A stretch of DNA of 35,834 nucleotides from an uncultured Alphaproteobacteria bacterium (GTDB lineage Bacteria; Pseudomonadota; Alphaproteobacteria; Rs-D84): the NCBI GenBank assembly GCA_946613195.1, contig CAMOFE010000006.1, forward strand, positions 1-35,834, given 5' to 3'. Positions within the stretch are counted from its first letter, which is position 1. Each line of letters begins with the position of its first letter. This document shows positions 8,276 through 16,355 of this stretch, piece by piece. Position numbers and translations under genes: made by a program. Below the pieces are notes generated by a model that saw nothing but the letters and a program-made list of their open reading frames with translations, searched no databases and was not told where the DNA came from.

Positions 8276-9415
8276 TTAGAATTGCAGACGCAATCTGGCA
8301 CCGACATCAATACTGCTTAATCTGCCGCTTTCGTACCAATTAGTATAATGGAATACACTGTCGTATGGGGCTTCGTATTCACCATCTGGCAATCCAGAAC
8401 CGTCTGACAACCATTCTGTCTGAGATACAACAATGCTGCCTGATGTTTTAACCTTGCCCAAGTTGGCGTAACGCACGAACAAATCTAATTTCAGACCATT
8501 ACCCAAATCTGTTGACAGACCACCTTCTAACATAAATGCCAAATTCGCCTCGGTCCCGCCATTGTGATATGCGTAAATATCAGATATACCCGTTAATTTT
8601 CCTGCCGGTGCTTCTTGGGGCAACATAACAGAGTAAAAATGATTATCAAACACGACATAATCTGCAATCGTATTTAATGACAAACCACCACCCAATCCGA
8701 TATATGGACGCAATGAACCACCTGCAATATAACCTGTATATGAATCCAAGTTATAATACAAATTCAACATAACAACATTTGCAGTAATTGCGCCACCATC
8801 AACGGATGCATCTACGGTCGCACTGCCGGTATCATCAGCAGTCAATACATGGTCAGCATAACTTAGCCCCCAATATCTTGAATATGAAAAATCAAGACGA
8901 ACATCGTTATTTATTGCGGCACCCACAGACACCTGTAATGGAATTATAGTTTCTTTATTATACGAAGATGACGCAAATGAACCCGGCACAAAACTGCCAC
9001 CTTCTTCGCCGCCATAGTCAGCAGTCATATCACCCATCAAACTGGCAGAATATGATGCAGAAACACCAATGTACAGTCCACTGTCGGCCAATCTGTCATA
9101 ATCTGCGGGTTGGTAATATTGACGACCTGCACTGGTTGCAGCCGACCCAACACGCGGTAATGTACCTGTTACGCGGCTGGGCTGGGTTGCGACAATTGGA
9201 TTTGCAACAACCACGCCATTTGTTGGCGTTGGTAAATATACCAGTTGTCCGGGTTGATTTTGTGCCTGTATAGCATTATTTGCAGGGACAAGAACCACCT
9301 GTTGTGGTGTTGCCTGGGCCTGGCGGGCAACATTTACAGGATAAACGGTATTTGCCCAAACGGGCGCACCCAGCAAAACACCGGTCATAAATACCATAAA
9401 ATTAGTGCTTTTCAT
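8276..9415 (-). CDS. Outer-membrane beta-barrel protein (Opa/OmpA-like porin family)
   Basis: 379 residues with a signal peptide cut after ...GAPVWA, a Gln/Pro/Val-rich linker (residues about 25-95) and a C-terminal barrel: GLYIGVSASYSASL, QVSVGAAINNDVRLDFSYSRYWG, LRPYIGLGGGLSLNTIADYV, LKLDLFVRYANLG and the terminal DVGARLRLQF, whose alternating hydrophobic pattern and final Phe are the BAM recognition signature. About eight strands, as in the small OMP beta-barrel family (PF13505-like). Function may be adhesion or structure; no ligand can be inferred. Start 9415 has AGGAA close upstream. An extended -10 box lies at 9442-9450. Confidence 0.8.
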   Translation of the reverse strand: MKSTNFMVFMTGVLLGAPVWANTVYPVNVARQAQATPQQVVLVPANNAIQAQNQPGQLVYLPTPTNGVVVANPIVATQPSRVTGTLPRVGSAATSAGRQYYQPADYDRLADSGLYIGVSASYSASLMGDMTADYGGEEGGSFVPGSFASSSYNKETIIPLQVSVGAAINNDVRLDFSYSRYWGLSYADHVLTADDTGSATVDASVDGGAITANVVMLNLYYNLDSYTGYIAGGSLRPYIGLGGGLSLNTIADYVVFDNHFYSVMLPQEAPAGKLTGISDIYAYHNGGTEANLAFMLEGGLSTDLGNGLKLDLFVRYANLGKVKTSGSIVVSQTEWLSDGSGLPDGEYEAPYDSVFHYTNWYESGRLSSIDVGARLRLQF

Positions 9416-9441
9416 CGCTTTCCTGTTTTTCCTTTGCACAT

Positions 9442-9469
9442 ATTATATCATAAAACTATTAATTACAAA
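9442..9469 (-). promoter_or_regulatory. Promoter of the outer-membrane protein at 9415
   Basis: Minus strand TTTGTA (9469-9464), 16 bases, then TGATATAAT as an extended -10 box (TATAAT 9447-9442). Confidence 0.55.
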
Positions 9470-9486
9470 AGCAGAAATACAAAAAC

Positions 9487-9514
9487 AAAAATCCAGCATT
9501 TGCTGGATTTTTAT
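9487..9514 (-). terminator. Intrinsic terminator after the barrel gene at 9518
   Basis: An 8-bp stem ATCCAGCA/TGCTGGAT with a 2-base TT centre (real loop about 4 bases), with A/T runs on both sides. The hairpin is identical to the one at 25970-25987. Confidence 0.85.
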
Positions 9515-9517
9515 TTT

Positions 9518-10519
9518 TTAGAATTTCAGATTAAATCTAAATCCTGATTCTATCTTGATATCTGTTGTATTTGACGACAGATGTGCACCGTTATCGTATG
9601 TATCTTCAATATACCATGCGATTTGCAGATAATCTGTCATTTGACGCGCAACAGTAAAGTTAAAGATGTATTCATTGAACTTGTCGCTCATATCAGCGAA
9701 TTTTGTCAACAAACCATCAGCAACCATTTGTTGCATGGCGTTCAATTCTGAATGAACAGTGCGCAATTTGTTACTGGCATGATAGTTATAACGCAAACCA
9801 CCACCCACAGACCAACGATCATCAACCTGGTAAAATGCAGACAGACCGGCATTAACCTCGGTCGTTGAGCCAATATTCACAGAAATCTTTGATGGCATTG
9901 GCACACCCATAACTGTTGCAGGCAATTCAATTTCATTATTATGATTGCCCCATGAACGCAACATTTCTATGAACATACTGGCCGAAAAACGCGACCATTT
10001 TTTGCCAAACTTGGTTCCAATATGATATCCCCAACGACCGTTGGAATAATTATCATAATTAAATACCGCAGGATGTTCTGGATTTCCCGTCATCATCAAA
10101 GAACCACGCATTTTTTCTATTCCGCCCAAGTGGAAATCACCATACAAATCCCAAACAAATCCCATATCAGATTCAATCACGCGGTATGTTGCACCAACAC
10201 GTCCCAAATGAAAGCCCGCACGATCAATATCTGGGTCATATGTATAACCAACAGTTCCATGTACAGCGAATCTGTCTGTAATTCCGACACCTAATTCTTC
10301 GGCTGGTCGCCAAATTGGAAATTCTACTTTTCCATTGTGTTTGCGCAGAATTTGGTTCAGTGTTTTATCTGTCTTTTTATACATCAACCCCAATGTTGTT
10401 TTGGAATAAACCTGACCGGCATCTGGCAAGAATAACGGATTTTCCATATTCCCTGTTATTGCGAACGCAGGTGCAGTTAAAACCACCAATGCGGCAGCCA
10501 CAGATAAATGTTTTTTCAT
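9518..10519 (-). CDS. Outer-membrane beta-barrel protein, unknown role
   Basis: 333 residues. A signal peptide (MKKHLSVAAALVVLTAPAFA) precedes a barrel with repeated amphipathic strands: RFAVHGTVGYTYD, HLGRVGATYRVI, FVWDLYGDFHLGG, WGYHIGTKFGKKWSRFSASMFIEML, RWSVGGGLRYNYHASN, YIFNFTVARQMTDYLQIAWYIEDTYD and a final IKIESGFRFNLKF ending in Phe. About 12 strands are plausible. No family recognised. Start 10519 has AAGGAG 7 bases upstream, a strong ribosome site. Monocistronic: its own terminator lies downstream and tandem candidate promoters with a repeated TTGCCA box lie upstream. Confidence 0.8.
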   Translation of the reverse strand: MKKHLSVAAALVVLTAPAFAITGNMENPLFLPDAGQVYSKTTLGLMYKKTDKTLNQILRKHNGKVEFPIWRPAEELGVGITDRFAVHGTVGYTYDPDIDRAGFHLGRVGATYRVIESDMGFVWDLYGDFHLGGIEKMRGSLMMTGNPEHPAVFNYDNYSNGRWGYHIGTKFGKKWSRFSASMFIEMLRSWGNHNNEIELPATVMGVPMPSKISVNIGSTTEVNAGLSAFYQVDDRWSVGGGLRYNYHASNKLRTVHSELNAMQQMVADGLLTKFADMSDKFNEYIFNFTVARQMTDYLQIAWYIEDTYDNGAHLSSNTTDIKIESGFRFNLKF

Positions 10520-10557
10520 CAAAAAACTCCTTACTTAAATTTATTAATTTCACAACC

Positions 10558-10608
10558 CCCATTATTGGCAAGATTGCGGTCTATGCCCACACCGCCCATT
10601 ATTGGCAA
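10558..10608 (-). repeat. 14-base direct repeat overlapping tandem candidate promoters
   Basis: CCCATTATTGGCAA occurs at 10558-10571 and 10595-10608, 37 bases apart. On the minus strand each copy begins TTGCCA, which serves as a candidate -35 box: one has CATAGA at 17 bases, the other TTAATA at 18 bases. The repeat may be tandem promoters or an operator pair for the barrel gene at 10519. Confidence 0.5.
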
Positions 10609-10682
10609 CAGTATGTTTTTTTTGACATAAACGAAACGAATTTTATCTTAATATAAGAATAAAGTCAAAAAATTAATATATC

Positions 10683-10710
10683 TTGACATTTGTAAATTTT
10701 TACCTAAATA
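10683..10710 (+). promoter_or_regulatory. Promoter of the Asn/Gln-rich protein gene
   Basis: TTGACA (10683-10688), 16 bases, TAAATA (10705-10710). A second TTGACA at 10622-10627 with TATCTT 16 bases on may be an additional start. Confidence 0.6.
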
Positions 10711-10760
10711 AAATTGATGTAGATGATATGCACTGCATCGTGAATAAAAAGGAGTGCAAA

Positions 10761-11315
10761 ATGAATACGAACACCACAAACACTAAAAATATGAACAAAA
10801 ATCAATTTATTGCAATGTTGCACAATGCAAATACACCCTACAAAACATTAACACCCGAACAAAAACAAGAACTGAGACGCGCATACTTAAAAATGTATTT
10901 TGGGCTGGCACTGACACTGTGGGCAAACGGCAAAACATTGGGCGCGGCATGGCAAACCGCAATGGACCAGATGAAAACTTTCCTAAAATCTAAAAACCAA
11001 AACAACCCTGCAACAGAATACTTGCGGACGGTTCACGCTGCACACAGCGCACGCTGGGCACGCGTAATTATGACCAGTAAATTCAGCAACACAAAACTAC
11101 CACAAGAAAACACAAAATTGATTGAATCGTTGCGTAAATTTGGTGCAAAAAACATACGCGAATCAATGGGAAAAATTAATCAGGTTATGCAACAATACGC
11201 ACAACCGACACAAACCAAAGACATGCAAAAAAATACCATGGCAATCACAAACGATAAAATGCAAATGATGATATTAATGCGTATGCGTCAAAATCAACAA
11301 GGGAATGTCGCATAA
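10761..11315 (+). CDS. Small basic Asn/Gln/Met-rich protein of unknown function
   Basis: 184 residues, cytoplasmic by the lack of signal or membrane segments. The N-terminus is Asn/Thr-rich (MNTNTTNTKNMNKNQF), the middle is helical and basic (LTPEQKQELRRAYLKMYFGLALTLWANG), and the C-terminus is Met/Gln-rich. No family recognised. Start 10761 was chosen because AAAAGGAG lies 6 bases before it; the reading frame is open back to 10683, but that stretch contains the promoter. A shared terminator follows. Confidence 0.65.
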   Translation: MNTNTTNTKNMNKNQFIAMLHNANTPYKTLTPEQKQELRRAYLKMYFGLALTLWANGKTLGAAWQTAMDQMKTFLKSKNQNNPATEYLRTVHAAHSARWARVIMTSKFSNTKLPQENTKLIESLRKFGAKNIRESMGKINQVMQQYAQPTQTKDMQKNTMAITNDKMQMMILMRMRQNQQGNVA

Positions 11316-11345
11316 AAAAAATCCACGTTTTGTGGATTTTTTTAT
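11316..11345. terminator. Bidirectional intrinsic terminator
   Basis: Run of A, stem ATCCAC/GTGGAT with loop GTTTT, run of T, between convergent genes. Confidence 0.9.
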
Positions 11346-12064
11346 TGTTCATCTTCGGCGCGCGCCGCGGTTTCAATTTGCAACAACTGGTTTTCCAGGG
11401 CTGTACGTTCTGACGATTTATAACCAGTCTCGGGCGCGGACTCTGGCTGTGCTACTTTTTGTGGCGTGGGTTCTGTACTAGTTTTAGAAACAGTCGGATT
11501 TATCAGGTTATTGTAAATCTCTATTGCTTCCAAACTGCCCGCCTGGTCGCGCGCCAATAATTTATTTGTTTCCCCCGGGACAAACCAATCATCTAACTTA
11601 ATCGCTGTTAATTGCATCACAGGACGTGTACGCGCCTGGGCCACCCAATCCGGCAATGCGGGCGCATCAGAATAATACCAAACCGCCCCCCAATAAAAAG
11701 CACCCATAACCACAATACCACGAACAATTCCGAAAATTACCCCCAAAGTATGGTCGGTAACATTCATCATGCTGTCTTGAACACGATCGCGCAATTTCTG
11801 GTTAAAGAACCCAACCAACAATAAAATCGCAAAGAATACAACAAAATACGATGCAACCAATGTGCCAACTGTTGATTCGCTGAACCCGAACCACTGTTGA
11901 AATTGGGTGTCCAGCATGGGCGACACAAAACGCGCGCACAATGCCGCCAATACCCATGACAGCGTGGCAACTGTTTCATACACACCGCCACGAATTGTCG
12001 CCCATATTGTTGATGCCAGTATGACACCAATATATATATAATCCAACACAGTCAAATCAAACAT
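11342..12064 (-). CDS. cvpA: CvpA family inner-membrane protein
   Basis: 240 residues. The first 150 hold four hydrophobic segments (YIYIGVILASTIWATIRGG, the VATLSWVLAALCARF region, VASYFVVFFAILLLVGFF and IFGIVRGIVVMGAFYWGAVW) in the CvpA layout, with the conserved aromatic/Gly start (VLDYIYIGVIL...RGG) and the DHTLGVIFGIVRG motif. The C-terminal 90 residues are a charged, Pro/Ser/Glu-rich cytoplasmic tail. Members of the family affect colicin V export, biofilm formation and envelope-stress tolerance; the exact activity is not known. It lies 18 bases downstream of a membrane-anchored thioredoxin-fold protein, likely co-transcribed. Confidence 0.88.
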   Translation of the reverse strand: MFDLTVLDYIYIGVILASTIWATIRGGVYETVATLSWVLAALCARFVSPMLDTQFQQWFGFSESTVGTLVASYFVVFFAILLLVGFFNQKLRDRVQDSMMNVTDHTLGVIFGIVRGIVVMGAFYWGAVWYYSDAPALPDWVAQARTRPVMQLTAIKLDDWFVPGETNKLLARDQAGSLEAIEIYNNLINPTVSKTSTEPTPQKVAQPESAPETGYKSSERTALENQLLQIETAARAEDEQ

Positions 12065-12082
12065 TGTTTTTCACCGTTTATA

Positions 12083-12646
12083 TTATTTTTTCTTGCGACC
12101 ACGTACCAGCACGAATCCTAAACCAACAACCAGCAATCCCAACAAACCATACAACCAACCTAGGGACGGTCCGTCATTTTTTTTTTGCGCGTCCGCGCCA
12201 TCGTATTCAGAAATTGCGGATTTTCTGTCTGCATGCGATGTCCGAAACGCATCTGCATCAGTTGCCAATGCCGCTTTATTTTCTGCCGCGACTGCACGGG
12301 CAGAATCTGACATATCAACCTCTATCGCGCGACGCATATCATCTTGCATAAAGTCAGCATAACCTTGAAAACATTTATCACCGATAACCATTACCGGCAC
12401 GCCCCCAGATTTATATTCGCATTTTTTAATAACTTTACGAAAAACCTCTCTATTTGCATCAACTGTAACATTTACTTCGGTTACTTTTAATTCTGGATAT
12501 TCGTAAATCAGTGTATCAGAAATAAAATCACGCGCATGATGACAATGCGGACAAGACGGTGAATAATAAATTGTTATATCAGCCGCATTTGCAGAACCAA
12601 ACACTAATGCGCCAATCATGGCGGATACCAACGAAAACTTTTGCAT
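12083..12646 (-). CDS. Membrane-anchored periplasmic thioredoxin-fold protein with CPHC motif
   Basis: 187 residues. A signal peptide (MQKFSLVSAMIGALVFGSANA) is followed by DITIYYSPSCPHCHHARDFI, with C32-P-H-C35, the DsbA-type active site in a short glutaredoxin-like domain (cis-Pro loop in GGVPVMVIGDKCFQG). A helical linker and a C-terminal membrane helix (WLYGLLGLLVVGLGFVLV) ending RGRKKK anchor it. It probably shuttles disulfides or reduces periplasmic partners; CPHC tends to be oxidising. Strong AAGGAG site before the ATG and a near-consensus promoter upstream. Partners could include the many Cys-rich exported proteins of this window, which is inference. Confidence 0.85.
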   Translation of the reverse strand: MQKFSLVSAMIGALVFGSANAADITIYYSPSCPHCHHARDFISDTLIYEYPELKVTEVNVTVDANREVFRKVIKKCEYKSGGVPVMVIGDKCFQGYADFMQDDMRRAIEVDMSDSARAVAAENKAALATDADAFRTSHADRKSAISEYDGADAQKKNDGPSLGWLYGLLGLLVVGLGFVLVRGRKKK

Positions 12647-12673
12647 TTTTTCTCCTTAAAATTATGTATTGGA

Positions 12674-12702
12674 ATTATAAGAATTGCGCCCCACTGGTGC
12701 AA
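12674..12702 (-). promoter_or_regulatory. Promoter of the CPHC protein and cvpA
   Basis: Minus strand TTGCAC (12702-12697), 17-base spacer, TATAAT (12679-12674). Confidence 0.75.
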
Positions 12703-12710
12703 GTGCTTTT

Positions 12711-13013
12711 TTATCGTTGTGCACAAATTAAACGCACATCATCAAATTCTGGATTTCTGCAACACATTGCACGTGCCAACGGACACAGTGTTATTATCTT
12801 GCGATGTTGAGCGCGTGCCACTGTCGCAACACATCGCATCAACTGCATTCCGACATCACGATTTACATAATCATCTGATATACCTGTATGGTCAATAATT
12901 AACTTATCCAATCCAACACGAACAAAAGTTATTTCACCAATACATTGACCATGACATAACGCAACAAAGCCCAAACCGTTTTCCGACCATACATAATCAA
13001 TCTTGTCGTCCAT
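12711..13013 (-). CDS. Small GNAT-fold N-acetyltransferase (COG2388/YjdJ-like)
   Basis: 100 residues, a normal length for the family. GQCIGEITFVRV, IIDHTGISDDYVNRDVGMQLM (the HT-x-V/I-x3-Y-x-R/N-x-GhGxxL acetyl-CoA motif, with D in place of one Gly) and ITLCPLARAMCCRNPEFDDV match the pattern of the NATD1/YjdJ group, whose substrates are unknown. Start 13013 was chosen because AAAGGTG is 6-7 bases upstream. That Shine-Dalgarno lies inside the 3' arm of a perfect 11-bp hairpin followed by six T, so expression may be limited by termination or RBS masking. Confidence 0.78.
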   Translation of the reverse strand: MDDKIDYVWSENGLGFVALCHGQCIGEITFVRVGLDKLIIDHTGISDDYVNRDVGMQLMRCVATVARAQHRKIITLCPLARAMCCRNPEFDDVRLICAQR

Positions 13014-13054
13014 AAAAAACACCTTTGTTGATACAGATAATAACAACAAAGGTG
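13014..13054 (-). terminator. Intrinsic terminator of ldh that contains the next gene's ribosome site
   Basis: Minus strand: CACCTTTGTTG (13054-13044), 13-base loop, CAACAAAGGTG (13030-13020), then TTTTTT (13019-13014) directly before the ATG at 13013. The AAAGGTG of the 3' arm is the GNAT Shine-Dalgarno. Confidence 0.75.
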
Positions 13055-13087
13055 CGATACATAAATAAGACTGTAATCCAAAGGAAT

Positions 13088-14035
13088 CTAAGCCTTATAT
13101 GATTTTTGCAGACGCACAAAGTTATCGCGAATAATTTTTGTTGTGCGCCGTAATTTTGCATTTTCTGTACGGTCCATCTTTGGGTTCAACGTTGTTACAA
13201 CACCATTTGCACCAACGATTCGTGGCAATGATATTGCAACCGAATCGCGACCCGCGCCCATCACAGTACTGACTGTCATTATGCGGCATTCATCGTTTAT
13301 TATACAACGCAGCAAGTCCGCAACAGCCCCCGCAATTCCATCCCATGTTGCACCGCGCCCCTGGATAATTTCATATGCGGCATTTTGTACGCGCCGTTCA
13401 ATTGTTGCGCGTGCTGCACATGATAATGGGCTTTTTGTTTGCCGACAAAAGTCATCCAGTGGAATCGCACCAACCGAAACAGATGTCCAGTTAACAAAAC
13501 TGCTGTCGCCGTGTTCACCCAATACATACGCATTTATTGATTGGGGGGATACCGATAATTGCCGCGACAGAATCGTGCGCAGACGCGCTGAATCTAACAT
13601 TGTTCCTGTTCCAATCACGCGCGCAGCGGGCAATTTTGATATTTTTTGCGCCAACATAACCATCACATCCAATGGATTCGTTACGACAATAATTTTTACA
13701 TTTTTGGAATCAACATTTGCCATAACACGCGGAATAATATCCGCAATAACAGATGCATTTGCCGCCAATAAATCTGTACGCGTCTGACCCGGCTTTTGAT
13801 TTGCACCGGCGGCAATAATGACAATTTCGCAACCACGAATACCGCGGTAATTATTTACCGCTGTTATTTTAACATCCCACGAGAACGCAACCGCATGTCC
13901 TAAATCTTCAGCCGCCGCACGACTGCGCAAATTATCGCGATCAAACAATACGATTTCATGTACCAAACCGGTATTTTTAACCGCGGTTGCAACCGCCGCA
14001 CCCACAGTACCAATACCAATAATTGCGACTTTCAT
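13088..14035 (-). CDS. ldh: L-lactate dehydrogenase
   Basis: NAD-dependent reduction of pyruvate to L-lactate in the cytoplasm. At 315 residues it is full length. The Rossmann start is MKVAIIGIGTVGAAVA. Specificity points to LDH rather than malate dehydrogenase: the substrate loop reads AGANQKPGQTR, with Gln where MDH has Arg. The DSARLR arginine region and catalytic GEHGDSSF His are present. Start 14035 has AGGAGGG 5 bases upstream; the frame is open 58 codons further but that stretch is not protein-like. An extended -10 (TGATATAAT) lies upstream. Its presence suggests fermentative NADH disposal. The stop is TAG. Confidence 0.9.
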   Translation of the reverse strand: MKVAIIGIGTVGAAVATAVKNTGLVHEIVLFDRDNLRSRAAAEDLGHAVAFSWDVKITAVNNYRGIRGCEIVIIAAGANQKPGQTRTDLLAANASVIADIIPRVMANVDSKNVKIIVVTNPLDVMVMLAQKISKLPAARVIGTGTMLDSARLRTILSRQLSVSPQSINAYVLGEHGDSSFVNWTSVSVGAIPLDDFCRQTKSPLSCAARATIERRVQNAAYEIIQGRGATWDGIAGAVADLLRCIINDECRIMTVSTVMGAGRDSVAISLPRIVGANGVVTTLNPKMDRTENAKLRRTTKIIRDNFVRLQKSYKA

Positions 14036-14060
14036 AAATTCCCTCCTGGGTATCGCAATT

Positions 14061-14069
14061 ATTATATCA
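14061..14069 (-). promoter_or_regulatory. Extended -10 promoter of ldh
   Basis: Minus strand TGATATAAT; -35 is weak. The ldh leader is about 19 bases with an AGGAGGG site. Confidence 0.5.
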
Positions 14070-14079
14070 TAAAAAGCAT

Positions 14080-14109
14080 TTGATAAAATGTTTTTTATTT
14101 TGTTAAAAT
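14080..14109 (+). promoter_or_regulatory. Promoter of the phosphotransacetylase-like gene
   Basis: TTGATA (14080-14085), 18 bases, TAAAAT (14104-14109) with a TG-n extension. Confidence 0.5.
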
Positions 14110-14138
14110 GCGCAACGAACAAAAAAATGGAAAGACTT

Positions 14139-14891
14139 ATGAAAAAAATATTATGTTTTGGCGATGTTAATGATAAGTATGTGCGTGCGATTGAAAATGC
14201 AATGCACAAATGCGCAAATATTTCTGGATGGGAAAATGCGCCCGATACAGACGAATTACCAGAAACAGATGATGAATTTATTTTAATGAAGTGTGATATT
14301 CATTCTGATGATTTCTTGCGCCGCGTGATTGCGATAAATAAAAAATTAACAAATGGTGAAAAGTTTTATTTAACACATTGTGCGGTTTTCTTTGATACAT
14401 CCGCCACTCGTCCGCCGTTTATTTTAACAGATGCCGCATGTATCCCCACCCCAGACGAAACACAATTAACGCACATTGTGCATAATGCTGCATCTTTGTT
14501 TAATACAGTATTTGGAAATGCGCGTACGCCATTTATATCATTGATTTCAGCTGGCGGTGATACCAATACAAAATTATCACCTATGTTACATTCTTGGTAC
14601 AATGCGCACAAAGATAAATTTACGCCAAACACATTGCGGATTGAACAACTGGATGTTGCATTGGATGAAAATATTCGCCACGAAAAACATTTATCTGGCA
14701 ATATTGCAGACATTATTGTTGTTGATAATATCAATACAGGTAATGCGATATTCAAGTCGCTGTCGGTATTATCAAATACATGGGAACCATTATGCTTTTT
14801 AATGGGTGCAAAAAATACAATTTTATTAAATTCACGCGGTGCAACAGAACATACACTGACACAAAATATTTTATTGATATGCAAAAACTAA
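14139..14891 (+). CDS. Phosphate acetyl/butyryltransferase-like protein, short form
   Basis: 250 residues. The C-terminal half carries the family pattern in order: FISLISAGGDTNTKL, then ADIIVVDNINTGNAIFKSL (the usual ADxLIVPNIEAGNxLxK) and LMGAKNTILLNSRGATEHTL (the usual GAKxPIVLTSRA). Those enzymes interconvert acyl-CoA and acyl phosphate. The N-terminal half is shorter and diverged (family length about 300-330), so activity is uncertain. Start 14139 has GGAAAG upstream. The gene is divergent from ldh, consistent with a pyruvate/acetyl-CoA overflow theme. I cannot tell acetyl from butyryl specificity. Confidence 0.7.
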   Translation: MKKILCFGDVNDKYVRAIENAMHKCANISGWENAPDTDELPETDDEFILMKCDIHSDDFLRRVIAINKKLTNGEKFYLTHCAVFFDTSATRPPFILTDAACIPTPDETQLTHIVHNAASLFNTVFGNARTPFISLISAGGDTNTKLSPMLHSWYNAHKDKFTPNTLRIEQLDVALDENIRHEKHLSGNIADIIVVDNINTGNAIFKSLSVLSNTWEPLCFLMGAKNTILLNSRGATEHTLTQNILLICKN

Positions 14892-14920
14892 AACGGCGCA
14901 AATTGCGCCGTTTGTTTTTT
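14891..14920. terminator. Bidirectional intrinsic terminator
   Basis: AAACGGCGC-AAATT-GCGCCGTTT with a T run on the plus strand, between convergent genes; overlaps both stops. Confidence 0.88.
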
Positions 14921-16355
14921 AATATGCCTTGGCTACAAATACAAATGTTGGATCATTATCATCCAGACATCTGCGTGTGATTTTGTATTTTTCCATCATT
15001 GCATCAAACGCATCACATTTTGTTTGTTCATATTTGATGCGGAAAAATCCAATTTTACCCGCAGCCAATGCAGAGTCCAATTCTGCCAAATCTGCGACAT
15101 TATGAATCATTGATTCATTGCGATGTTCCGCACGCGATAACATATCATCGTGAATCTGACGCAGTATATTTTTTGCATCATTTACAAATGCATCCACAGA
15201 TAGTGTTTTCTTGGATTCTTTGCCAATATCACGACGGGTAACCGTTATCATATTTTCTGACATTTCGCGCGCGCCAACCTCTACACGTAATGGAACACCA
15301 CGTTTAATCCATTTCCACATTTTGTCTGGCGAACGCATATCAGATGAATCAACCAGTACGCGCACACCCGTGCTGCGTAATTTTTCTGCGATTGTTTCTG
15401 CATACGCATTTAATTCATCGGCTGTTTCATCACGCGTGATTGGAATAATTACAACCTGGTACGGTGCAACAAATGGTGGCAAAACCAATCCATCATCATC
15501 AGAATGCACCATAAACATACTGCCCATCATACGGGTTGTTGTTCCCCAAGATGTCGTCCATGCATGTGTTAATTTGCCATCTGTTCCCAAGTATTGAATA
15601 CCAAAAGATTTTGCAAAGTGTTGTCCCAAATCATGTGATGTACCCGCCTGCAGGGCCTTGCCATCTTGCATAATATGTTCCAATGTGTATGTATGGTCGG
15701 CACCGGCAAATCTTTCTTCGGGTGTCTTTTCGCCCATAATAGATGGAATTGCCAAAATATCGCGCATAAAGTCGCCATACATTTTATGCATTTTGCGCGC
15801 ATCCGCGTTCGCTTCGTCATGTGTGGCAAAAACATTATGCCCTTCTTGCCAATTAAATTCAGATGTACGCAAGAACATACGCGGCCGCATTTCCCATCGC
15901 ATAACATTCACCCACTGATTTAACTTTAACGGCAAATCGCGATATGATTGCACCCAACGCGACATCGCTTCGCCAATAATTGTTTCAGATGTCGGGCGAA
16001 TAATATATGGTTCGGTCAATTTTGATTCTGGGTCTGGTTGCAATTTGCCGTCAATCATTTTCAGACGGTAATGTGTAACAACCGCGGCTTCTTTGGCAAA
16101 GCCCGCAACATGTTCTGCTTCTTTATTAAAAAATTCAATTGGTATCAACAATGGGAAATTTGCATTTTGCACCCCATTTGCCTTAATCCGTCTGTCCATT
16201 TCATCGCGCATCAGTTCCCAAATTGCCCACCCGTATGGCTTTATCGTCATGCATCCACGCACAGGCGCATTTTCTGCCAAGTCTGCGGCAACAATTAAAT
16301 TTTGATACCATTCGCTGAAATTTTCAGCACGCGTTGGTGTTATTGCTGTTTTCAT
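14919..16355 (-). CDS. proS: Proline--tRNA ligase, archaeal/eukaryotic-like type
   Basis: Charges tRNA-Pro. 478 residues, the length of type 3 ProRS. Diagnostic segments are NFSEWYQNLIVAADLAENAPVRGCMTIKPYG at the N-terminus (in pieces), the TEPYIIRPTSETIIG motif, motif 2 RPRMFLRTSEFNWQEGH, and a C-terminal extension ending in FVFVAKAY, whose terminal Tyr is typical of this type. There is no bacterial-type INS editing insertion. Alphaproteobacteria usually carry a bacterial-type ProRS, so this copy suggests transfer or ancient replacement. The zinc-binding Cys residues of the C-terminal domain are mostly missing. The start overlaps the upstream gene by ATGA. Confidence 0.93.
   Translation of the reverse strand: MKTAITPTRAENFSEWYQNLIVAADLAENAPVRGCMTIKPYGWAIWELMRDEMDRRIKANGVQNANFPLLIPIEFFNKEAEHVAGFAKEAAVVTHYRLKMIDGKLQPDPESKLTEPYIIRPTSETIIGEAMSRWVQSYRDLPLKLNQWVNVMRWEMRPRMFLRTSEFNWQEGHNVFATHDEANADARKMHKMYGDFMRDILAIPSIMGEKTPEERFAGADHTYTLEHIMQDGKALQAGTSHDLGQHFAKSFGIQYLGTDGKLTHAWTTSWGTTTRMMGSMFMVHSDDDGLVLPPFVAPYQVVIIPITRDETADELNAYAETIAEKLRSTGVRVLVDSSDMRSPDKMWKWIKRGVPLRVEVGAREMSENMITVTRRDIGKESKKTLSVDAFVNDAKNILRQIHDDMLSRAEHRNESMIHNVADLAELDSALAAGKIGFFRIKYEQTKCDAFDAMMEKYKITRRCLDDNDPTFVFVAKAY

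Noticed and set aside
13143-13787. 214-codon open frame opposite ldh
   Set aside because: Antisense shadow of a clear ldh; no ribosome site and no protein-like pattern.
14366-14884. 172-codon minus-strand frame
   Set aside because: Shadow of the phosphotransacetylase-like gene, which has family motifs, an SD and a terminator.
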